This document shows, in pieces, positions 1-8,876 of a stretch of DNA of 64,000 nt. Within the stretch, counting starts at the first letter, position 1. Each line of letters opens with the position of its first letter. Source of the stretch: Bacteroides intestinalis (GTDB taxonomy: Bacteria; Bacteroidota; Bacteroidia; Bacteroidales; Bacteroidaceae); the NCBI RefSeq assembly GCF_902364365.1, contig NZ_CABJDN010000010.1, forward strand, positions 186,001-250,000, in the 5' to 3' direction. A program made the position numbers and the translations under genes. The notes beneath the pieces were generated by a model, which had not been told where the DNA came from, made no database searches, and saw only the letters and a program-made list of their open reading frames with translations.

Positions 1-1
1 T

Positions 2-1054
2 ATCCGCATCAACCGCTTCGGCGCCACTACCGCCGAAGAGTTTACAACAGCTCTTAAAGAATTACAGAAACAGGGAATGAAGGACTTGATACTCGACCTG
101 CAAGGTAATGGAGGCGGATACCTGAACGCGGCCATCGACCTTGCCAATGAGTTCTTGCAACAGAAAGAATTGATTGTATATACCGAAGGAAGAGCCGCCC
201 AGCGCAGCAACTTCTACGCCAAAGGTACAGGTAACTTCAAAAACGGTCGCCTCGTTGTATTGGTGGATGAATACTCTGCTTCTGCCAGTGAAATCGTTAC
301 CGGTGCCATACAGGACTGGGACAGAGGAGTTGTTGTGGGCCGCCGTACTTTCGGTAAAGGCTTGGTACAGCGCCCCATCGACCTGCCCGACGGTTCCATG
401 ATACGCCTGACTATTGCCCGTTACTATACCCCTTCCGGACGTTGCATTCAAAAACCGTATGACCATACAGCTAATCTGGACAATCCCAGACTTCAAGGCG
501 AGGATACCCAGGAGAAATACAATATGGATCTGATAGAGCGCTTCAACCGTGGAGAGATGATGCATGCTGACAGCATCCATTTCCCCGATTCACTGAAGAA
601 TTCTACAAAAAAACTGAAACGTACCGTTTATGGTGGCGGTGGTATCATGCCCGACTATTTCGTACCCATTGACACCACTCAATACACCGATTATCACCGG
701 AATCTGGTTGCCAAAGGTGTTGTTATCAAAGCAACCACGAAATACATCGAAAGCCACCGGAAAGAATTACAGGAACAGTACAAGAAGTTCGATACCTTCA
801 ACAATAAGTTTGAGATAGACGAGCAGATGCTTGCAGACATACGCGCTGCCGCCGATAAAGAGAAGATCGAGTTCAATGAAGAGCAATACAACAAATCGCT
901 TCCGCTGATAAAAACACAGTTGAAAGCCCTGATTGCCCGTGACCTGTGGGATATGAACGAATACTTCCAGGTGATAAACACCACGAACAACAGTGTGCAA
1001 CAGGCACTAAAAGTACTGAACGAAAAGATTTACGAGAAGAAACTACCGCTTTAA
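2..1054 (+). CDS. S41 family C-terminal processing peptidase, partial (5' end outside window)
   Basis: This is the C-terminal part of a serine protease of the tail-specific (CtpA/Prc) family, which cleaves exported proteins in the periplasm. The reading frame is open from base 2, so the Met at 77 is internal and not the start. The catalytic serine is the middle Ser of the SASASEI motif (codon 281-283). The catalytic lysine lies exactly 25 residues later in FGKGLVQ (codon 356-358), the same spacing as in Prc. The segment of about 230 residues after the core is a long helical, charged extension, common in Bacteroidetes members. The PDZ domain would lie upstream of the window. The stop codon overlaps the stop of the convergent PAP2 gene by 4 bp (TTAA). 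Family assignment is firm; the substrate is unknown. Confidence 0.93.
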   Translation: MRINRFGATTAEEFTTALKELQKQGMKDLILDLQGNGGGYLNAAIDLANEFLQQKELIVYTEGRAAQRSNFYAKGTGNFKNGRLVVLVDEYSASASEIVTGAIQDWDRGVVVGRRTFGKGLVQRPIDLPDGSMIRLTIARYYTPSGRCIQKPYDHTANLDNPRLQGEDTQEKYNMDLIERFNRGEMMHADSIHFPDSLKNSTKKLKRTVYGGGGIMPDYFVPIDTTQYTDYHRNLVAKGVVIKATTKYIESHRKELQEQYKKFDTFNNKFEIDEQMLADIRAAADKEKIEFNEEQYNKSLPLIKTQLKALIARDLWDMNEYFQVINTTNNSVQQALKVLNEKIYEKKLPL

Positions 1055-1653
1055 TTACCGAATAACCACTTATTCAACCAGCGGTTCACATAGATATTTA
1101 CTACCGCACATCCCGCTCCGATGACTGCACCTGCCAGTACATCGGACGGATAGTGCACACCCTCATTCATACGGGACATCCCGACAGAACAAGCCCATAA
1201 AGCCGAAGGACCTATCACATACCATTTCGGATACTTCACGCAAAGCGAAGTTGCCAATGCAAAGGCTGTTGCCGTATGTCCGGATGGGAAAGAAGGACTG
1301 GTCTCATGACTATAAGCATGAACCCGGTCGGGATAACGGTCGAACGGACGTTCACGGTCTATAAGATATTTCAAGCCGTAAGTCACCACAAAAGCACCGG
1401 CAACACTGGTACCTACATACACAGCATCCTTCAATAATTCACGGTCTTTTTTCACCCAGGCAGCCAGTGCCATCGCCACAGGAACTCCAACGGCTATATA
1501 AGGTTCAGTACGAGAAATTATTTTATTATAATTGCGAATAAACTTACCATCCCAACTGTTTATTTTATGCAAGGTATTGATGTCCCAATTTTGTGCAGAA
1601 ATACTGAGTACAACTAATGATGCAAAAAATACAAAAAAAATAGTTCTCTTCAT
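1051..1653 (-). CDS. PAP2 superfamily phosphatase, exported
   Basis: A 200-residue membrane-associated phosphatase of the PAP2 (phosphatidic acid phosphatase type 2) family. Members dephosphorylate lipid phosphates such as undecaprenyl pyrophosphate, phosphatidylglycerol phosphate or lipid A. All three family motifs are visible: KYLIDRERP (K-x6-RP), SFPSGH, and SRMNEGVHYPSD (SR-x5-H-x3-D). I chose the internal Met at 1653 because it begins a clean signal peptide (MKRTIFFVFFASLVVLSISAQ); the 18 codons before it look like leader. It is transcribed divergently from the AraC gene and convergently with the S41 protease. The exact lipid substrate cannot be read from the sequence. Confidence 0.9.
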   Translation of the reverse strand: MKRTIFFVFFASLVVLSISAQNWDINTLHKINSWDGKFIRNYNKIISRTEPYIAVGVPVAMALAAWVKKDRELLKDAVYVGTSVAGAFVVTYGLKYLIDRERPFDRYPDRVHAYSHETSPSFPSGHTATAFALATSLCVKYPKWYVIGPSALWACSVGMSRMNEGVHYPSDVLAGAVIGAGCAVVNIYVNRWLNKWLFGN

Positions 1654-1676
1654 GCAGTCTTTCTTATAGTTTGCAG

Positions 1677-1709
1677 CAAAGATAGGTGATTTTGTTAGAG
1701 TATTCACAA
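1677..1709 (-). promoter_or_regulatory. Putative promoter of the PAP2 gene
   Basis: On the minus strand TATCTTTG (1684-1677) matches the Bacteroides -7 consensus TAnnTTTG. A TTG lies at 1709-1707, but the 22-bp spacer is longer than usual. It sits about 25 bp upstream of the chosen start, which supports that start. Confidence 0.4.
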
Positions 1710-1725
1710 AAAAATTCTATCTTTG
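1692..1725 (+). promoter_or_regulatory. Putative promoter of the AraC-type regulator gene
   Basis: TATCTTTG at 1718-1725 matches the -7 consensus, with a weak upstream TTG at 1692-1694 (23-bp spacer). The two divergent -7 boxes form a 10-bp inverted repeat (caaagatag / ctatctttg), so the regulator could bind here to control both genes. That is inference. Confidence 0.4.
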
Positions 1726-1758
1726 TTGCCATAATTTTAGTAATTCGTCCTATATTTC

Positions 1759-2676
1759 ATGACAAAAGACACTCTTTGCGCACGGCAAGTAGATTGTACT
1801 CTATGCCCGAAAATTTCTGATGGGACGTTGGTACTTCGCCAACATCCCCAGGGGCAGCATTTCTCAGCGGAGAAGTGCACCCAGAACTGCATGATCTTTA
1901 TGTTAAAGGGTGAGTTGCTGATAAATAGTAACGAATATCCGGGCACTACGCTCCTAAGCAGACAGTGTGTATTACAAGCCATCGGCTCAAAAATGGAGTT
2001 ATTGGCACTGACTGAAGTGGAATACATCGCCTATTGGTTCACGGAACTTCCGCTTTTATGCGAAGACCGCTATAAAGAGATCTTGGAACGTTCCGAAGCT
2101 CCACTGATTTACACACCGTTGCTGGCTAACGCAAAACTGGAACGACTGCTACATGATATCGCCGACTATTTTAAAGAACAACCTTCCGCTTGCGGGAAAT
2201 ATCTCGATATCAAGCGCCAGGAACTGGTTTACATTCTAACCTGTTATTATCCACTACGCCAGATAAGTACTTTTTTCTATCCTATCAGTACTTATACGGA
2301 AAGTTTCCATTATTTCATTATGCAAAACTACGACAAAGTGAAGAATGTGGAAGAATTTGCCCATTTAGGAGGATATACCACCACCACTTTCCGTCGTTTG
2401 TTTAAAAATATGTATAATGTTCCGGTGTACGAATGGATACTGGACAAGAAGCGTGAAGGTATTCTGAACGATCTGCAATTCACCAAGCAACGTATCTCTG
2501 TAATTAGCGCACGCTATGGTTTTGATTCCCTGTCACACTTCGCTCATTTCTGTAAGGACTCCTTTGGGGATACCCCCCGTTCACTACGGAAACGCGCTGC
2601 CAGTGGAGAGAAAATCACTATTATAAAAGAAAAAAGTGACGACTCAGCAAGGGAACAAGGTGACGAGGAAGGGTAA
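1759..2676 (+). CDS. AraC family transcriptional regulator with Cys-rich N-terminus
   Basis: A 305-residue DNA-binding regulator. Residues about 185-290 form the two helix-turn-helix AraC domain (VEEFAHLGGYTTTTFRRLFK, then ISARYGFDSLSHFAHFCK, ending GDTPRSLRK). The N-terminal domain of about 170 residues is cupin-like in size and starts with a cysteine cluster: C7, C13, C16, with H29, H34 and C40 further on. The regulator at 29372-30256 has the same residues at the same positions, so this looks like a conserved metal- or redox-binding site. The last 16 or so residues (from about KEKSDDSA on) are encoded by a long palindromic element and probably are not part of the fold. Divergent from the PAP2 gene; the frd operon starts 184 bp downstream with its own promoter. 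Target genes are unknown. Confidence 0.9.
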   Translation: MTKDTLCARQVDCTLCPKISDGTLVLRQHPQGQHFSAEKCTQNCMIFMLKGELLINSNEYPGTTLLSRQCVLQAIGSKMELLALTEVEYIAYWFTELPLLCEDRYKEILERSEAPLIYTPLLANAKLERLLHDIADYFKEQPSACGKYLDIKRQELVYILTCYYPLRQISTFFYPISTYTESFHYFIMQNYDKVKNVEEFAHLGGYTTTTFRRLFKNMYNVPVYEWILDKKREGILNDLQFTKQRISVISARYGFDSLSHFAHFCKDSFGDTPRSLRKRAASGEKITIIKEKSDDSAREQGDEEG

Positions 2677-2716
2677 CCCTTTTCTCGTCACCTTGTTCCC
2701 TGACTGACTTGTCAAC
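2635..2716. repeat. Long palindromic element overlapping the end of the AraC gene
   Basis: A perfect 17-bp inverted repeat (2651-2667 with 2684-2700) continues inwards through A-T, G-C and G-T pairs to a stem of about 23 bp. The four-base loop TAAC contains the regulator's stop codon (2674-2676). Outside the perfect arms the symmetry goes on imperfectly to about 2635 and 2716. There is no T tract after it on either strand, so it is not a classic intrinsic terminator, although an RNA hairpin here could still stop or protect the transcript. It looks like an inserted repeat that supplied the last codons of the gene. Confidence 0.75.
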
Positions 2717-2758
2717 TTCTGTCTATTCTCCTAATTACGGAATTATTTCTTTAATTCC

Positions 2759-2789
2759 TTGTTTAATCAATGTTTTTCTTCTATTTTTG
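2759..2789 (+). promoter_or_regulatory. Promoter of the frdCAB operon
   Basis: TTG at 2759-2761, a 20-bp spacer, then TATTTTTG at 2782-2789: a full match to the Bacteroides sigma-ABfr promoter. Transcription should start near 2794, giving an untranslated leader of about 67 nt. Confidence 0.7.
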
Positions 2790-2860
2790 CGGGAAATTAA
2801 AGTAAGACCCTAAGTAAAAGTAAATTTTCTAACTATTAAATAATTTAAATTCAATCATTT

Positions 2861-3562
2861 ATGTGGTTAAGTAATTCATCTGTAGGAAGGAAAGTGGTGA
2901 TGAGCGTTACCGGTATCGCCCTTGTCCTGTTTCTGACGTTTCACATGGCGATGAACCTGGTTGCATTAATCTCGGCAGAGGGATACAACATGGTTTGTGA
3001 GTTCCTGGGAGCAAACTGGTATGCCTTGGTGGCTACGGTAGGTCTGGCTGCCCTTTTCATTATTCACATCATCTACGCTTTCTGGCTGACAATGCAGAAC
3101 CGCAAAGCACGCGGTACCGAACGTTATGCTGTAGTTGATAAACCCAAAACCGTGGAATGGGCTTCTCAGAACATGCTCGTACTGGGTCTTATCGTAATCG
3201 TAGGTCTGGGTCTGCACCTGGTAAACTTCTGGGCAAAAATGCAGCTTCCTGAGTTGATGCACAACATGGGTATGCAAACCGATGCTGCCACACTGGCATA
3301 TGCAGCCAATGGTGTTCATCACATTGAAAACACATTTGGCAATCCGGTATACGTAGTGCTTTACCTCATTTGGCTGGGCGCACTGTGGTTCCACCTGACT
3401 CACGGTTTCTGGAGCTCTATGCAGTCTCTGGGCTGGAACAACAAGGTATGGATTAACCGTTGGAAATGTATCTCCAACATCTACTCTACTATCGTCGTTG
3501 TATGTTTCGCCTTGGTAGTTGTCGTATTCTTCGCAAAATCATTGTGCGGCGGTGCTTGCTAA
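2861..3562 (+). CDS. frdC: Fumarate reductase/succinate dehydrogenase cytochrome b subunit
   Basis: A 233-residue membrane anchor that carries haem and passes electrons between menaquinone and the FrdB iron-sulfur subunit. It has five hydrophobic membrane segments. Conserved histidines inside or next to them are H28 (LTFHMAMN), H69 (FIIHIIYA), H119 (GLHLVNFW) and H178/H181 (WFHLTHGFW). This fits a di-haem cytochrome b of the Wolinella FrdC type, though the choice of ligands is inference. It is the first gene of a three-gene operon, with frdA starting 36 bp after its stop. In Bacteroides this complex reduces fumarate to succinate as the end of anaerobic respiration. Confidence 0.95.
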   Translation: MWLSNSSVGRKVVMSVTGIALVLFLTFHMAMNLVALISAEGYNMVCEFLGANWYALVATVGLAALFIIHIIYAFWLTMQNRKARGTERYAVVDKPKTVEWASQNMLVLGLIVIVGLGLHLVNFWAKMQLPELMHNMGMQTDAATLAYAANGVHHIENTFGNPVYVVLYLIWLGALWFHLTHGFWSSMQSLGWNNKVWINRWKCISNIYSTIVVVCFALVVVVFFAKSLCGGAC

Positions 3563-3598
3563 TTTGTAAATTGTAAACGATTAAAATGTAATAGCATT

Positions 3599-5578
3599 AT
3601 GACTAAGATAGATTCAAAAATTCCGGAAGGACCAGTAGCAGAGAAATGGACCAACTATAAAGCTCACCAGAAATTAGTGAACCCGGCTAACAAGCGTCGC
3701 TTGGATATCATCGTAGTAGGTACAGGTTTGGCAGGTGCTTCTGCTGCCGCTTCACTTGGTGAAATGGGTTTCAGAGTATTCAACTTCTGTATTCAAGACT
3801 CTCCCCGCCGTGCACACTCCATCGCTGCACAGGGTGGTATCAACGCTGCAAAGAATTACCAAAACGACGGTGACTCAGTTTACCGTTTGTTCTACGATAC
3901 AGTAAAGGGTGGTGACTATCGTGCCCGCGAAGCTAACGTTTACCGTTTGGCTGAGGTTTCCAATAGCATCATCGACCAGTGTGTGGCACAAGGTGTTCCT
4001 TTCGCCCGCGAATACGGCGGTCTGCTGGATAACCGTTCTTTCGGTGGTGCTCAGGTATCACGTACGTTCTATGCCCGCGGTCAAACCGGACAGCAGTTGT
4101 TGCTGGGTGCTTATTCAGCATTGAGCCGCCAAGTAAACGTAGGTACCGTAAAACTGTATACCCGCTATGAAATGCAGGACGTTGTTCTTATCGACGGACG
4201 TGCCCGCGGTATCATTGCAAAGAACCTCGTTACCGGTAAACTGGAACGTTTCGCTGCACACGCAGTAGTAATCGCTACCGGTGGTTACGGAAACGCATAT
4301 TTCCTGTCTACCAATGCAATGACTTGTAACTGTACAGCTGCTGTTTCTTGCTACCGCAAGGGTGCTTGGATGGCTAATCCGGCTATGGTACAGATTCACC
4401 CCACTTGTATTCCTGTTCACGGTGACAAGCAGTCTAAATTGACTTTGATGTCAGAGTCTCTGCGTAATGACGGCCGTATCTGGGTTCCGAAGAAGAAAGA
4501 AGATGCCGTAAGACTTCAGAAGGGTGAAATCAAGGGAAGCGATATTCCTGAAGAAGACCGCGACTATTACTTGGAACGCCGCTATCCGGCATTCGGAAAC
4601 TTGGTTCCACGTGACGTTGCCAGCCGTGCTGCTAAAGAACGCTGCGATGCAGGTTTCGGTGTGAATAATACAGGTCTGGCAGTATTCCTCGACTTCTCTG
4701 AGGCTATCAGCCGCTTAGGTATCGATATCGTTCTTCAACGTTATGGTAACCTCTTCGATATGTACGAGGAAATCACTGACGTGAATCCGGGCGAACTGGC
4801 AAAAGAAATTGCCGGTGTGAAATATTATAATCCGATGATGATCTATCCGGCTATCCACTATACAATGGGTGGTATCTGGGTTGACTACGAACTGATGACT
4901 TCTATCAAAGGTCTGTTCGCTATCGGTGAATGTAACTTCTCTGACCACGGTGCAAACCGCCTCGGTGCTTCTGCATTGATGCAAGGTCTGGCTGACGGTT
5001 ACTTCGTATTACCTTACACTATTCAGAACTATCTGGCCGACCAGATCACAGTTCCCCGCTTCTCTACCGACCTGCCTGAATTTGCAGCAGCAGAGAAAGC
5101 AATTCAGGACAAGATCAACTGGATGATGAACATCAAGGGTAAGAAGTCTGTAGACTCTATCCACAAGGAACTGGGCCACGTAATGTGGGAATATGTAGGT
5201 ATGGGCCGTACAGCAGAAGGTCTGAAGACCGGTATTGCCAAACTGAAAGAAATACGCAAGGAATTCGAAAAAGATCTGTTCATCCCGGGAGATAAGGAAG
5301 GCATGAATGTAGAGTTGGATAAGGCTATCCGCTTGTACGACTTCATTATCATGGGTGAATTGGTTGCATACGATGCTCTGAACCGTAACGAAAGCTGCGG
5401 TGGTCACTTCCGTGAAGAATACCAGACTGAGGAAGGCGAAGCAAAACGTGATGATGAGAACTTCTTCTACGTTGCTTGCTGGGAATATCAAGGCTCCGAC
5501 GAAAAAGCTCCTGAACTGCTGAAAGAACCGCTGGTTTACGAAGCAATCAAGGTACAAACTCGTAACTATAAGAGCTAA
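3599..5578 (+). CDS. frdA: Fumarate reductase/succinate dehydrogenase flavoprotein subunit
   Basis: A 659-residue catalytic subunit facing the cytoplasm that interconverts fumarate and succinate. The FAD-binding motif [15 protein letters not shown] is at residues 41-55. H73 in [11 protein letters not shown] is the histidine expected to bind FAD covalently. The active-site stretches [12 protein letters not shown] and [13 protein letters not shown] are present, as is the C-terminal domain. The protein is longer than E. coli FrdA and has the usual length of the Bacteroidetes/Wolinella type. It lies between frdC and frdB with gaps of 36 and 33 bp, so the three are cotranscribed. Codon use is typical of a highly expressed gene (regular, few rare codons), which also explains the long open antisense frames over it. 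Confidence 0.97.
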   Translation: MTKIDSKIPEGPVAEKWTNYKAHQKLVNPANKRRLDIIVVGTGLAGASAAASLGEMGFRVFNFCIQDSPRRAHSIAAQGGINAAKNYQNDGDSVYRLFYDTVKGGDYRAREANVYRLAEVSNSIIDQCVAQGVPFAREYGGLLDNRSFGGAQVSRTFYARGQTGQQLLLGAYSALSRQVNVGTVKLYTRYEMQDVVLIDGRARGIIAKNLVTGKLERFAAHAVVIATGGYGNAYFLSTNAMTCNCTAAVSCYRKGAWMANPAMVQIHPTCIPVHGDKQSKLTLMSESLRNDGRIWVPKKKEDAVRLQKGEIKGSDIPEEDRDYYLERRYPAFGNLVPRDVASRAAKERCDAGFGVNNTGLAVFLDFSEAISRLGIDIVLQRYGNLFDMYEEITDVNPGELAKEIAGVKYYNPMMIYPAIHYTMGGIWVDYELMTSIKGLFAIGECNFSDHGANRLGASALMQGLADGYFVLPYTIQNYLADQITVPRFSTDLPEFAAAEKAIQDKINWMMNIKGKKSVDSIHKELGHVMWEYVGMGRTAEGLKTGIAKLKEIRKEFEKDLFIPGDKEGMNVELDKAIRLYDFIIMGELVAYDALNRNESCGGHFREEYQTEEGEAKRDDENFFYVACWEYQGSDEKAPELLKEPLVYEAIKVQTRNYKS

Positions 5579-5611
5579 TCGGGAAGTTGAACATTTAAAG
5601 AATTAAAGAAA

Positions 5612-6367
5612 ATGGATAAAAATATAAGTTTCACACTGAAAGTATGGCGCCAGAAAGGCCCAAAGGCAAAAGGCTCTTTTGAAACATACCAAATGAAAGA
5701 TATCCCCGGTGACACTTCATTCCTCGAAATGCTGGATATCTTGAATGAACAACTGATTTCTGAAGGTAAAGAACCGGTTGTATTCGATCATGACTGCCGC
5801 GAAGGTATCTGCGGTATGTGTTCGCTCTACATCAACGGACATCCTCACGGTCCTGCAACAGGTGCTACCACCTGCCAAATTTATATGCGTCGTTTCAACG
5901 ATGGCGACACTATCACTGTTGAACCTTGGCGTTCTGCCGGTTTCCCGGTAATCAAGGACTTGATGGTAGACCGCACAGCTTATGACAAGATCATGCAAGC
6001 AGGTGGTTATGTAAGTGTGCGTACAGGCTCTCCTCAGGATGCCAACGCTATCCTGATTCCAAAGCAGATCGCTGACGAAGCTATGGATGCTGCAGCTTGT
6101 ATCGGTTGCGGTGCTTGTGTAGCTGCATGTAAGAATGGTTCTGCTATGTTGTTCGTTTCCGCAAAAGTTAGCCAGTTGAACTTGCTGCCGCAAGGTAAAC
6201 CGGAAGCATTGCGCCGTGCAAAAGCTATGTTGAGCAAGATGGACGAACTCGGATTCGGTAACTGTACCAACACTCGCGCTTGCGAAGCTGAATGTCCGAA
6301 GAACATTTCTATCAGCAACATCGCTCGTTTGAACCGCGACTTTATCATCGCAAAACTGAAAGACTAA
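5612..6367 (+). CDS. frdB: Fumarate reductase/succinate dehydrogenase iron-sulfur subunit
   Basis: A 251-residue electron-transfer subunit with three clusters. The N-terminal ferredoxin-like domain holds the [2Fe-2S] site with C62, C67, C70 and C88 ([10 protein letters not shown], then TTCQI). The C-terminal domain holds [11 protein letters not shown] for the [4Fe-4S] cluster and [14 protein letters not shown] for the [3Fe-4S] cluster and the last cysteine of the pair. The motif after the fourth cysteine is CKNGSAM, the succinate dehydrogenase/Bacteroidetes form. It is the last gene of the operon and is followed by a clear hairpin terminator. Confidence 0.96.
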   Translation: MDKNISFTLKVWRQKGPKAKGSFETYQMKDIPGDTSFLEMLDILNEQLISEGKEPVVFDHDCREGICGMCSLYINGHPHGPATGATTCQIYMRRFNDGDTITVEPWRSAGFPVIKDLMVDRTAYDKIMQAGGYVSVRTGSPQDANAILIPKQIADEAMDAAACIGCGACVAACKNGSAMLFVSAKVSQLNLLPQGKPEALRRAKAMLSKMDELGFGNCTNTRACEAECPKNISISNIARLNRDFIIAKLKD

Positions 6368-6398
6368 TCAGCCCTTTCTACATTTGATTAATATCACC

Positions 6399-6434
6399 AG
6401 AACTCCTCTGCCGGGAAACCGACAGAGGAGTTCT
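6399..6434 (+). terminator. Terminator of the frd operon
   Basis: A perfect 12-bp stem (6399-6410 with 6423-6434) around a 12-nt loop, then a short T-rich run (tctta), 31 bp after the frdB stop. A second weaker hairpin (arms 6473-6480 and 6495-6502) lies on the side of the convergent GH3 gene and may end that transcript. Confidence 0.75.
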
Positions 6435-6531
6435 TCTTATGTAAGCCCGGGAAGTAACTTTCACCTCTCCTTATTTTCAGCCGGTTTCATCTTGCTGAAA
6501 ATCTCCTGATATCGTACTATCAGTTCCAGAT

Positions 6532-8781
6532 TCATTTCAATGATATAATTGTCTTCTTCACTACTTTCGAATTAGTCCCTATCATTATCTCAAATTTACC
6601 AGGCTCCATAACATATTTCAAGTTCCTGTCCATGAAGCAAAGATCTGCCGATGAAAGAATAAACGTCACCTCTTTTTCTTCACCCGGATTTAATTCAATT
6701 TGCTGAAATCCCTTCAACTCCTTAACAGGGCGTGTTACGGAGGCCACCAGATCGCGGATATAAAGTTGTACTGTCTCCTTTCCTCTATATGCTCCGGTGT
6801 TTTTCAACTTCGCAGACACCCGGATTGTATCCTCCATTGTATATACATTGGCAGAAGTCTTAGGCTCCGACAACTGAAATGTAGTGTAACTCAATCCGTA
6901 GCCAAACGGATAAGCAGGTTCAAAATCGATATCCTGATACCGACAAGAATAAGCAACCGTTTTACTTTCCGGCCTTCCGGTACTTTTATAATTATAATAG
7001 ATCGGAATCTGTCCCACATGTGCGGGAAAAGTCATGGGCAGTTTGCCGGAAGGATTATAATCACCCGAGATGATATCAGCTATGGCATTCCCGCTTTCGG
7101 TTCCCAGCCACCAAGTCAGAAGAATTGCATCGGCATGAGGCTCCATATCATTAAAAATCATTGGCCTACCGCCCATCAGTAAAACAATAACCGTCTTACC
7201 CGTTTTCTTCAACTCCTTCACCAGCAATTGCTGATTGGCATTGACGGTAATGTCAGCCCTCGACTTTGCTTCTCCACTCTGATTGAATCTTTCACCTATG
7301 GCCACTACTATAACATCAGCACAATTGGCAATTGCCCGGGCCTCAGAAAGCCGTAAATCATTTGTTTCCAAATCATATCCATCGGCATAATCGACCGTTA
7401 CATTAGGAAAACGTTTTTTCAGGCCCTCATACACGGTCACAACTTCTTTCTCTACACCTTCATTCGCCCAAAAGCCCATCATATCCTTTTGAGAATTAGC
7501 CAAAGCTCCTATCAATGCAATTCTTCTGCAAGACGGAGACAAAGGAAGAGTTTGTTTCTCATTCTTCAATAAGACAACGGACTTTCTTCCGGACTCCCGT
7601 GACAAATCCCTGAGGCGGGTGTTCAATACGGTTTTCTTTTCCCGTTCTTCGTCACAATAGCGGTACGGATCATCAAAAAGTCCGAGTTGAAACTTCTTCA
7701 GCAAAATACGCTTTACTGCTTCATCAACATATTTAATGTCCACAACACCTTCTTCCACCAACTCTTTCAGATGTTTATGATAAGCTCTCGACTCCATGTC
7801 CATATCACATCCGGCATGAATAGCAATCTCCGCCGATGTCTTCAAGTCGGATGCATATCCATGGGCAACCATCTCTTTGACCGATCCCCAATCGGAAACA
7901 ATAAAACCTCTGAAAGCCCATCCTTCTTTAAGGATATCGCGTTGTATATATGCATTTCCCGTAGCCGGAATACCGTTTATGTCATTAAAACTATTCATAA
8001 AAGTTGCCACACCGGCATTTGCAGCTGCTCTGAAAGGAGGTAGATAAGTATCGTGCAGCGTCAAGTCAGAAATGTCTACCGTATTATAGTCCTTACCTGC
8101 AATGGCTGCCCCATATGCTGCAAAATGCTTGGCACAAGCCATTATCGTATGAGTATCCGCCAGATCACTTCCCTGAAAGCCCCTTACCCGCGCTTCGGCC
8201 ACTCTGCTACCATACCAGGTATCTTCGCCCGCTCCTTCCATTACACGCCCCCATCGTGCATCACGGGTTATATCTACCATCGGAGCAAAAGTCCAGTGAA
8301 TACCTTGTGCAGAAGCTTCCTCCGCAGCACCGGCTGCTGTTCTTTCCATCAAATCCAGATCAAAGCTTGCCGCTTCACCTAAAGGAATGGGATAGATAGT
8401 ACGCAGACCATGAATAACATCCTGCCCGAACAGTAATGGAATGCGGAGACGGGACTGCATGGCATAATTCTGCATCTCGCGCGTATATTTTACCCCCTTA
8501 ATATTGAGCATGGCTCCGACTCTACCCGCCTTGATCTGCTCTATTTTAGTAGCATCTTCCACCACCGGTCCTGTTGCCTGCCAGTTGCCGGTATATTGAT
8601 TTAACTGCCCGATTTTCTCATCCAGTGTCATCAGGCTGAGTACAGAATCGACCTTCGAACTATAGTCGTACATAAAGTTATTTCCCGACTGGGCACTACA
8701 TGCCAACCAACACATCATTAATACAAAGAATACTCCTGTATTTCTGTATACGCAAACTCTTTTATTCGTAATAAACACCAT
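6532..8781 (-). CDS. GH3 beta-glucosidase-type glycoside hydrolase (PUL 1, last gene)
   Basis: A 749-residue exported glycoside hydrolase of family 3, the BglX type, releasing terminal beta-linked glucose or xylose from oligosaccharides. Domains in order: a signal peptide ending about LMMCWLACSAQ (possible lipoprotein, Cys in LAC), the GH3 barrel, the GH3 C-terminal sandwich domain, and a fibronectin-III-like domain (about 650-740). The nucleophile is D297 in GFIVSDWGS; KHFAAYGAA and the RWGRVMEGAGED signature are present. I started at the Met at 8781 because the 28 codons before it have no export signal and come from a stem-loop. It is the last gene of PUL 1, 95 bp after the GH50-like gene, with an intercistronic hairpin between. 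The exact substrate is not readable. Confidence 0.93.
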   Translation of the reverse strand: MVFITNKRVCVYRNTGVFFVLMMCWLACSAQSGNNFMYDYSSKVDSVLSLMTLDEKIGQLNQYTGNWQATGPVVEDATKIEQIKAGRVGAMLNIKGVKYTREMQNYAMQSRLRIPLLFGQDVIHGLRTIYPIPLGEAASFDLDLMERTAAGAAEEASAQGIHWTFAPMVDITRDARWGRVMEGAGEDTWYGSRVAEARVRGFQGSDLADTHTIMACAKHFAAYGAAIAGKDYNTVDISDLTLHDTYLPPFRAAANAGVATFMNSFNDINGIPATGNAYIQRDILKEGWAFRGFIVSDWGSVKEMVAHGYASDLKTSAEIAIHAGCDMDMESRAYHKHLKELVEEGVVDIKYVDEAVKRILLKKFQLGLFDDPYRYCDEEREKKTVLNTRLRDLSRESGRKSVVLLKNEKQTLPLSPSCRRIALIGALANSQKDMMGFWANEGVEKEVVTVYEGLKKRFPNVTVDYADGYDLETNDLRLSEARAIANCADVIVVAIGERFNQSGEAKSRADITVNANQQLLVKELKKTGKTVIVLLMGGRPMIFNDMEPHADAILLTWWLGTESGNAIADIISGDYNPSGKLPMTFPAHVGQIPIYYNYKSTGRPESKTVAYSCRYQDIDFEPAYPFGYGLSYTTFQLSEPKTSANVYTMEDTIRVSAKLKNTGAYRGKETVQLYIRDLVASVTRPVKELKGFQQIELNPGEEKEVTFILSSADLCFMDRNLKYVMEPGKFEIMIGTNSKVVKKTIISLK

Positions 8782-8803
8782 AGATAAAAATGATTTATTG
8801 AAT

Positions 8804-8847
8804 AGAACCGTTTCAACTTTAATTTGTCCTAAAGCCGAAACGGTTCT
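8804..8847 (-). promoter_or_regulatory. Intercistronic stem-loop before the last GH3 gene
   Basis: An 11-bp perfect inverted repeat (8804-8814 with 8837-8847) with a further 5-bp inner stem (8816-8820 with 8830-8834). It lies between the GH50-like gene and the GH3 gene. No T tract follows, so it more likely tunes mRNA stability or partial read-through than ends transcription. Confidence 0.5.
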
Positions 8848-8876
8848 TATATGAATACCTATCAAAATCCAACTAT

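Noticed and set aside
5009..5557. A 182-codon open frame antisense to frdA
   Set aside because: Same reason: a highly biased, strongly expressed gene lies on the other strand.
1759..6367. The AraC regulator as controller of the frd operon
   Set aside because: The only support is adjacency; the frd operon has a full consensus promoter and needs no activator.
8782..8865. A longer N-terminus for the last GH3
   Set aside because: The extra codons begin at a non-ATG codon, encode no export signal and overlap the stem-loop.
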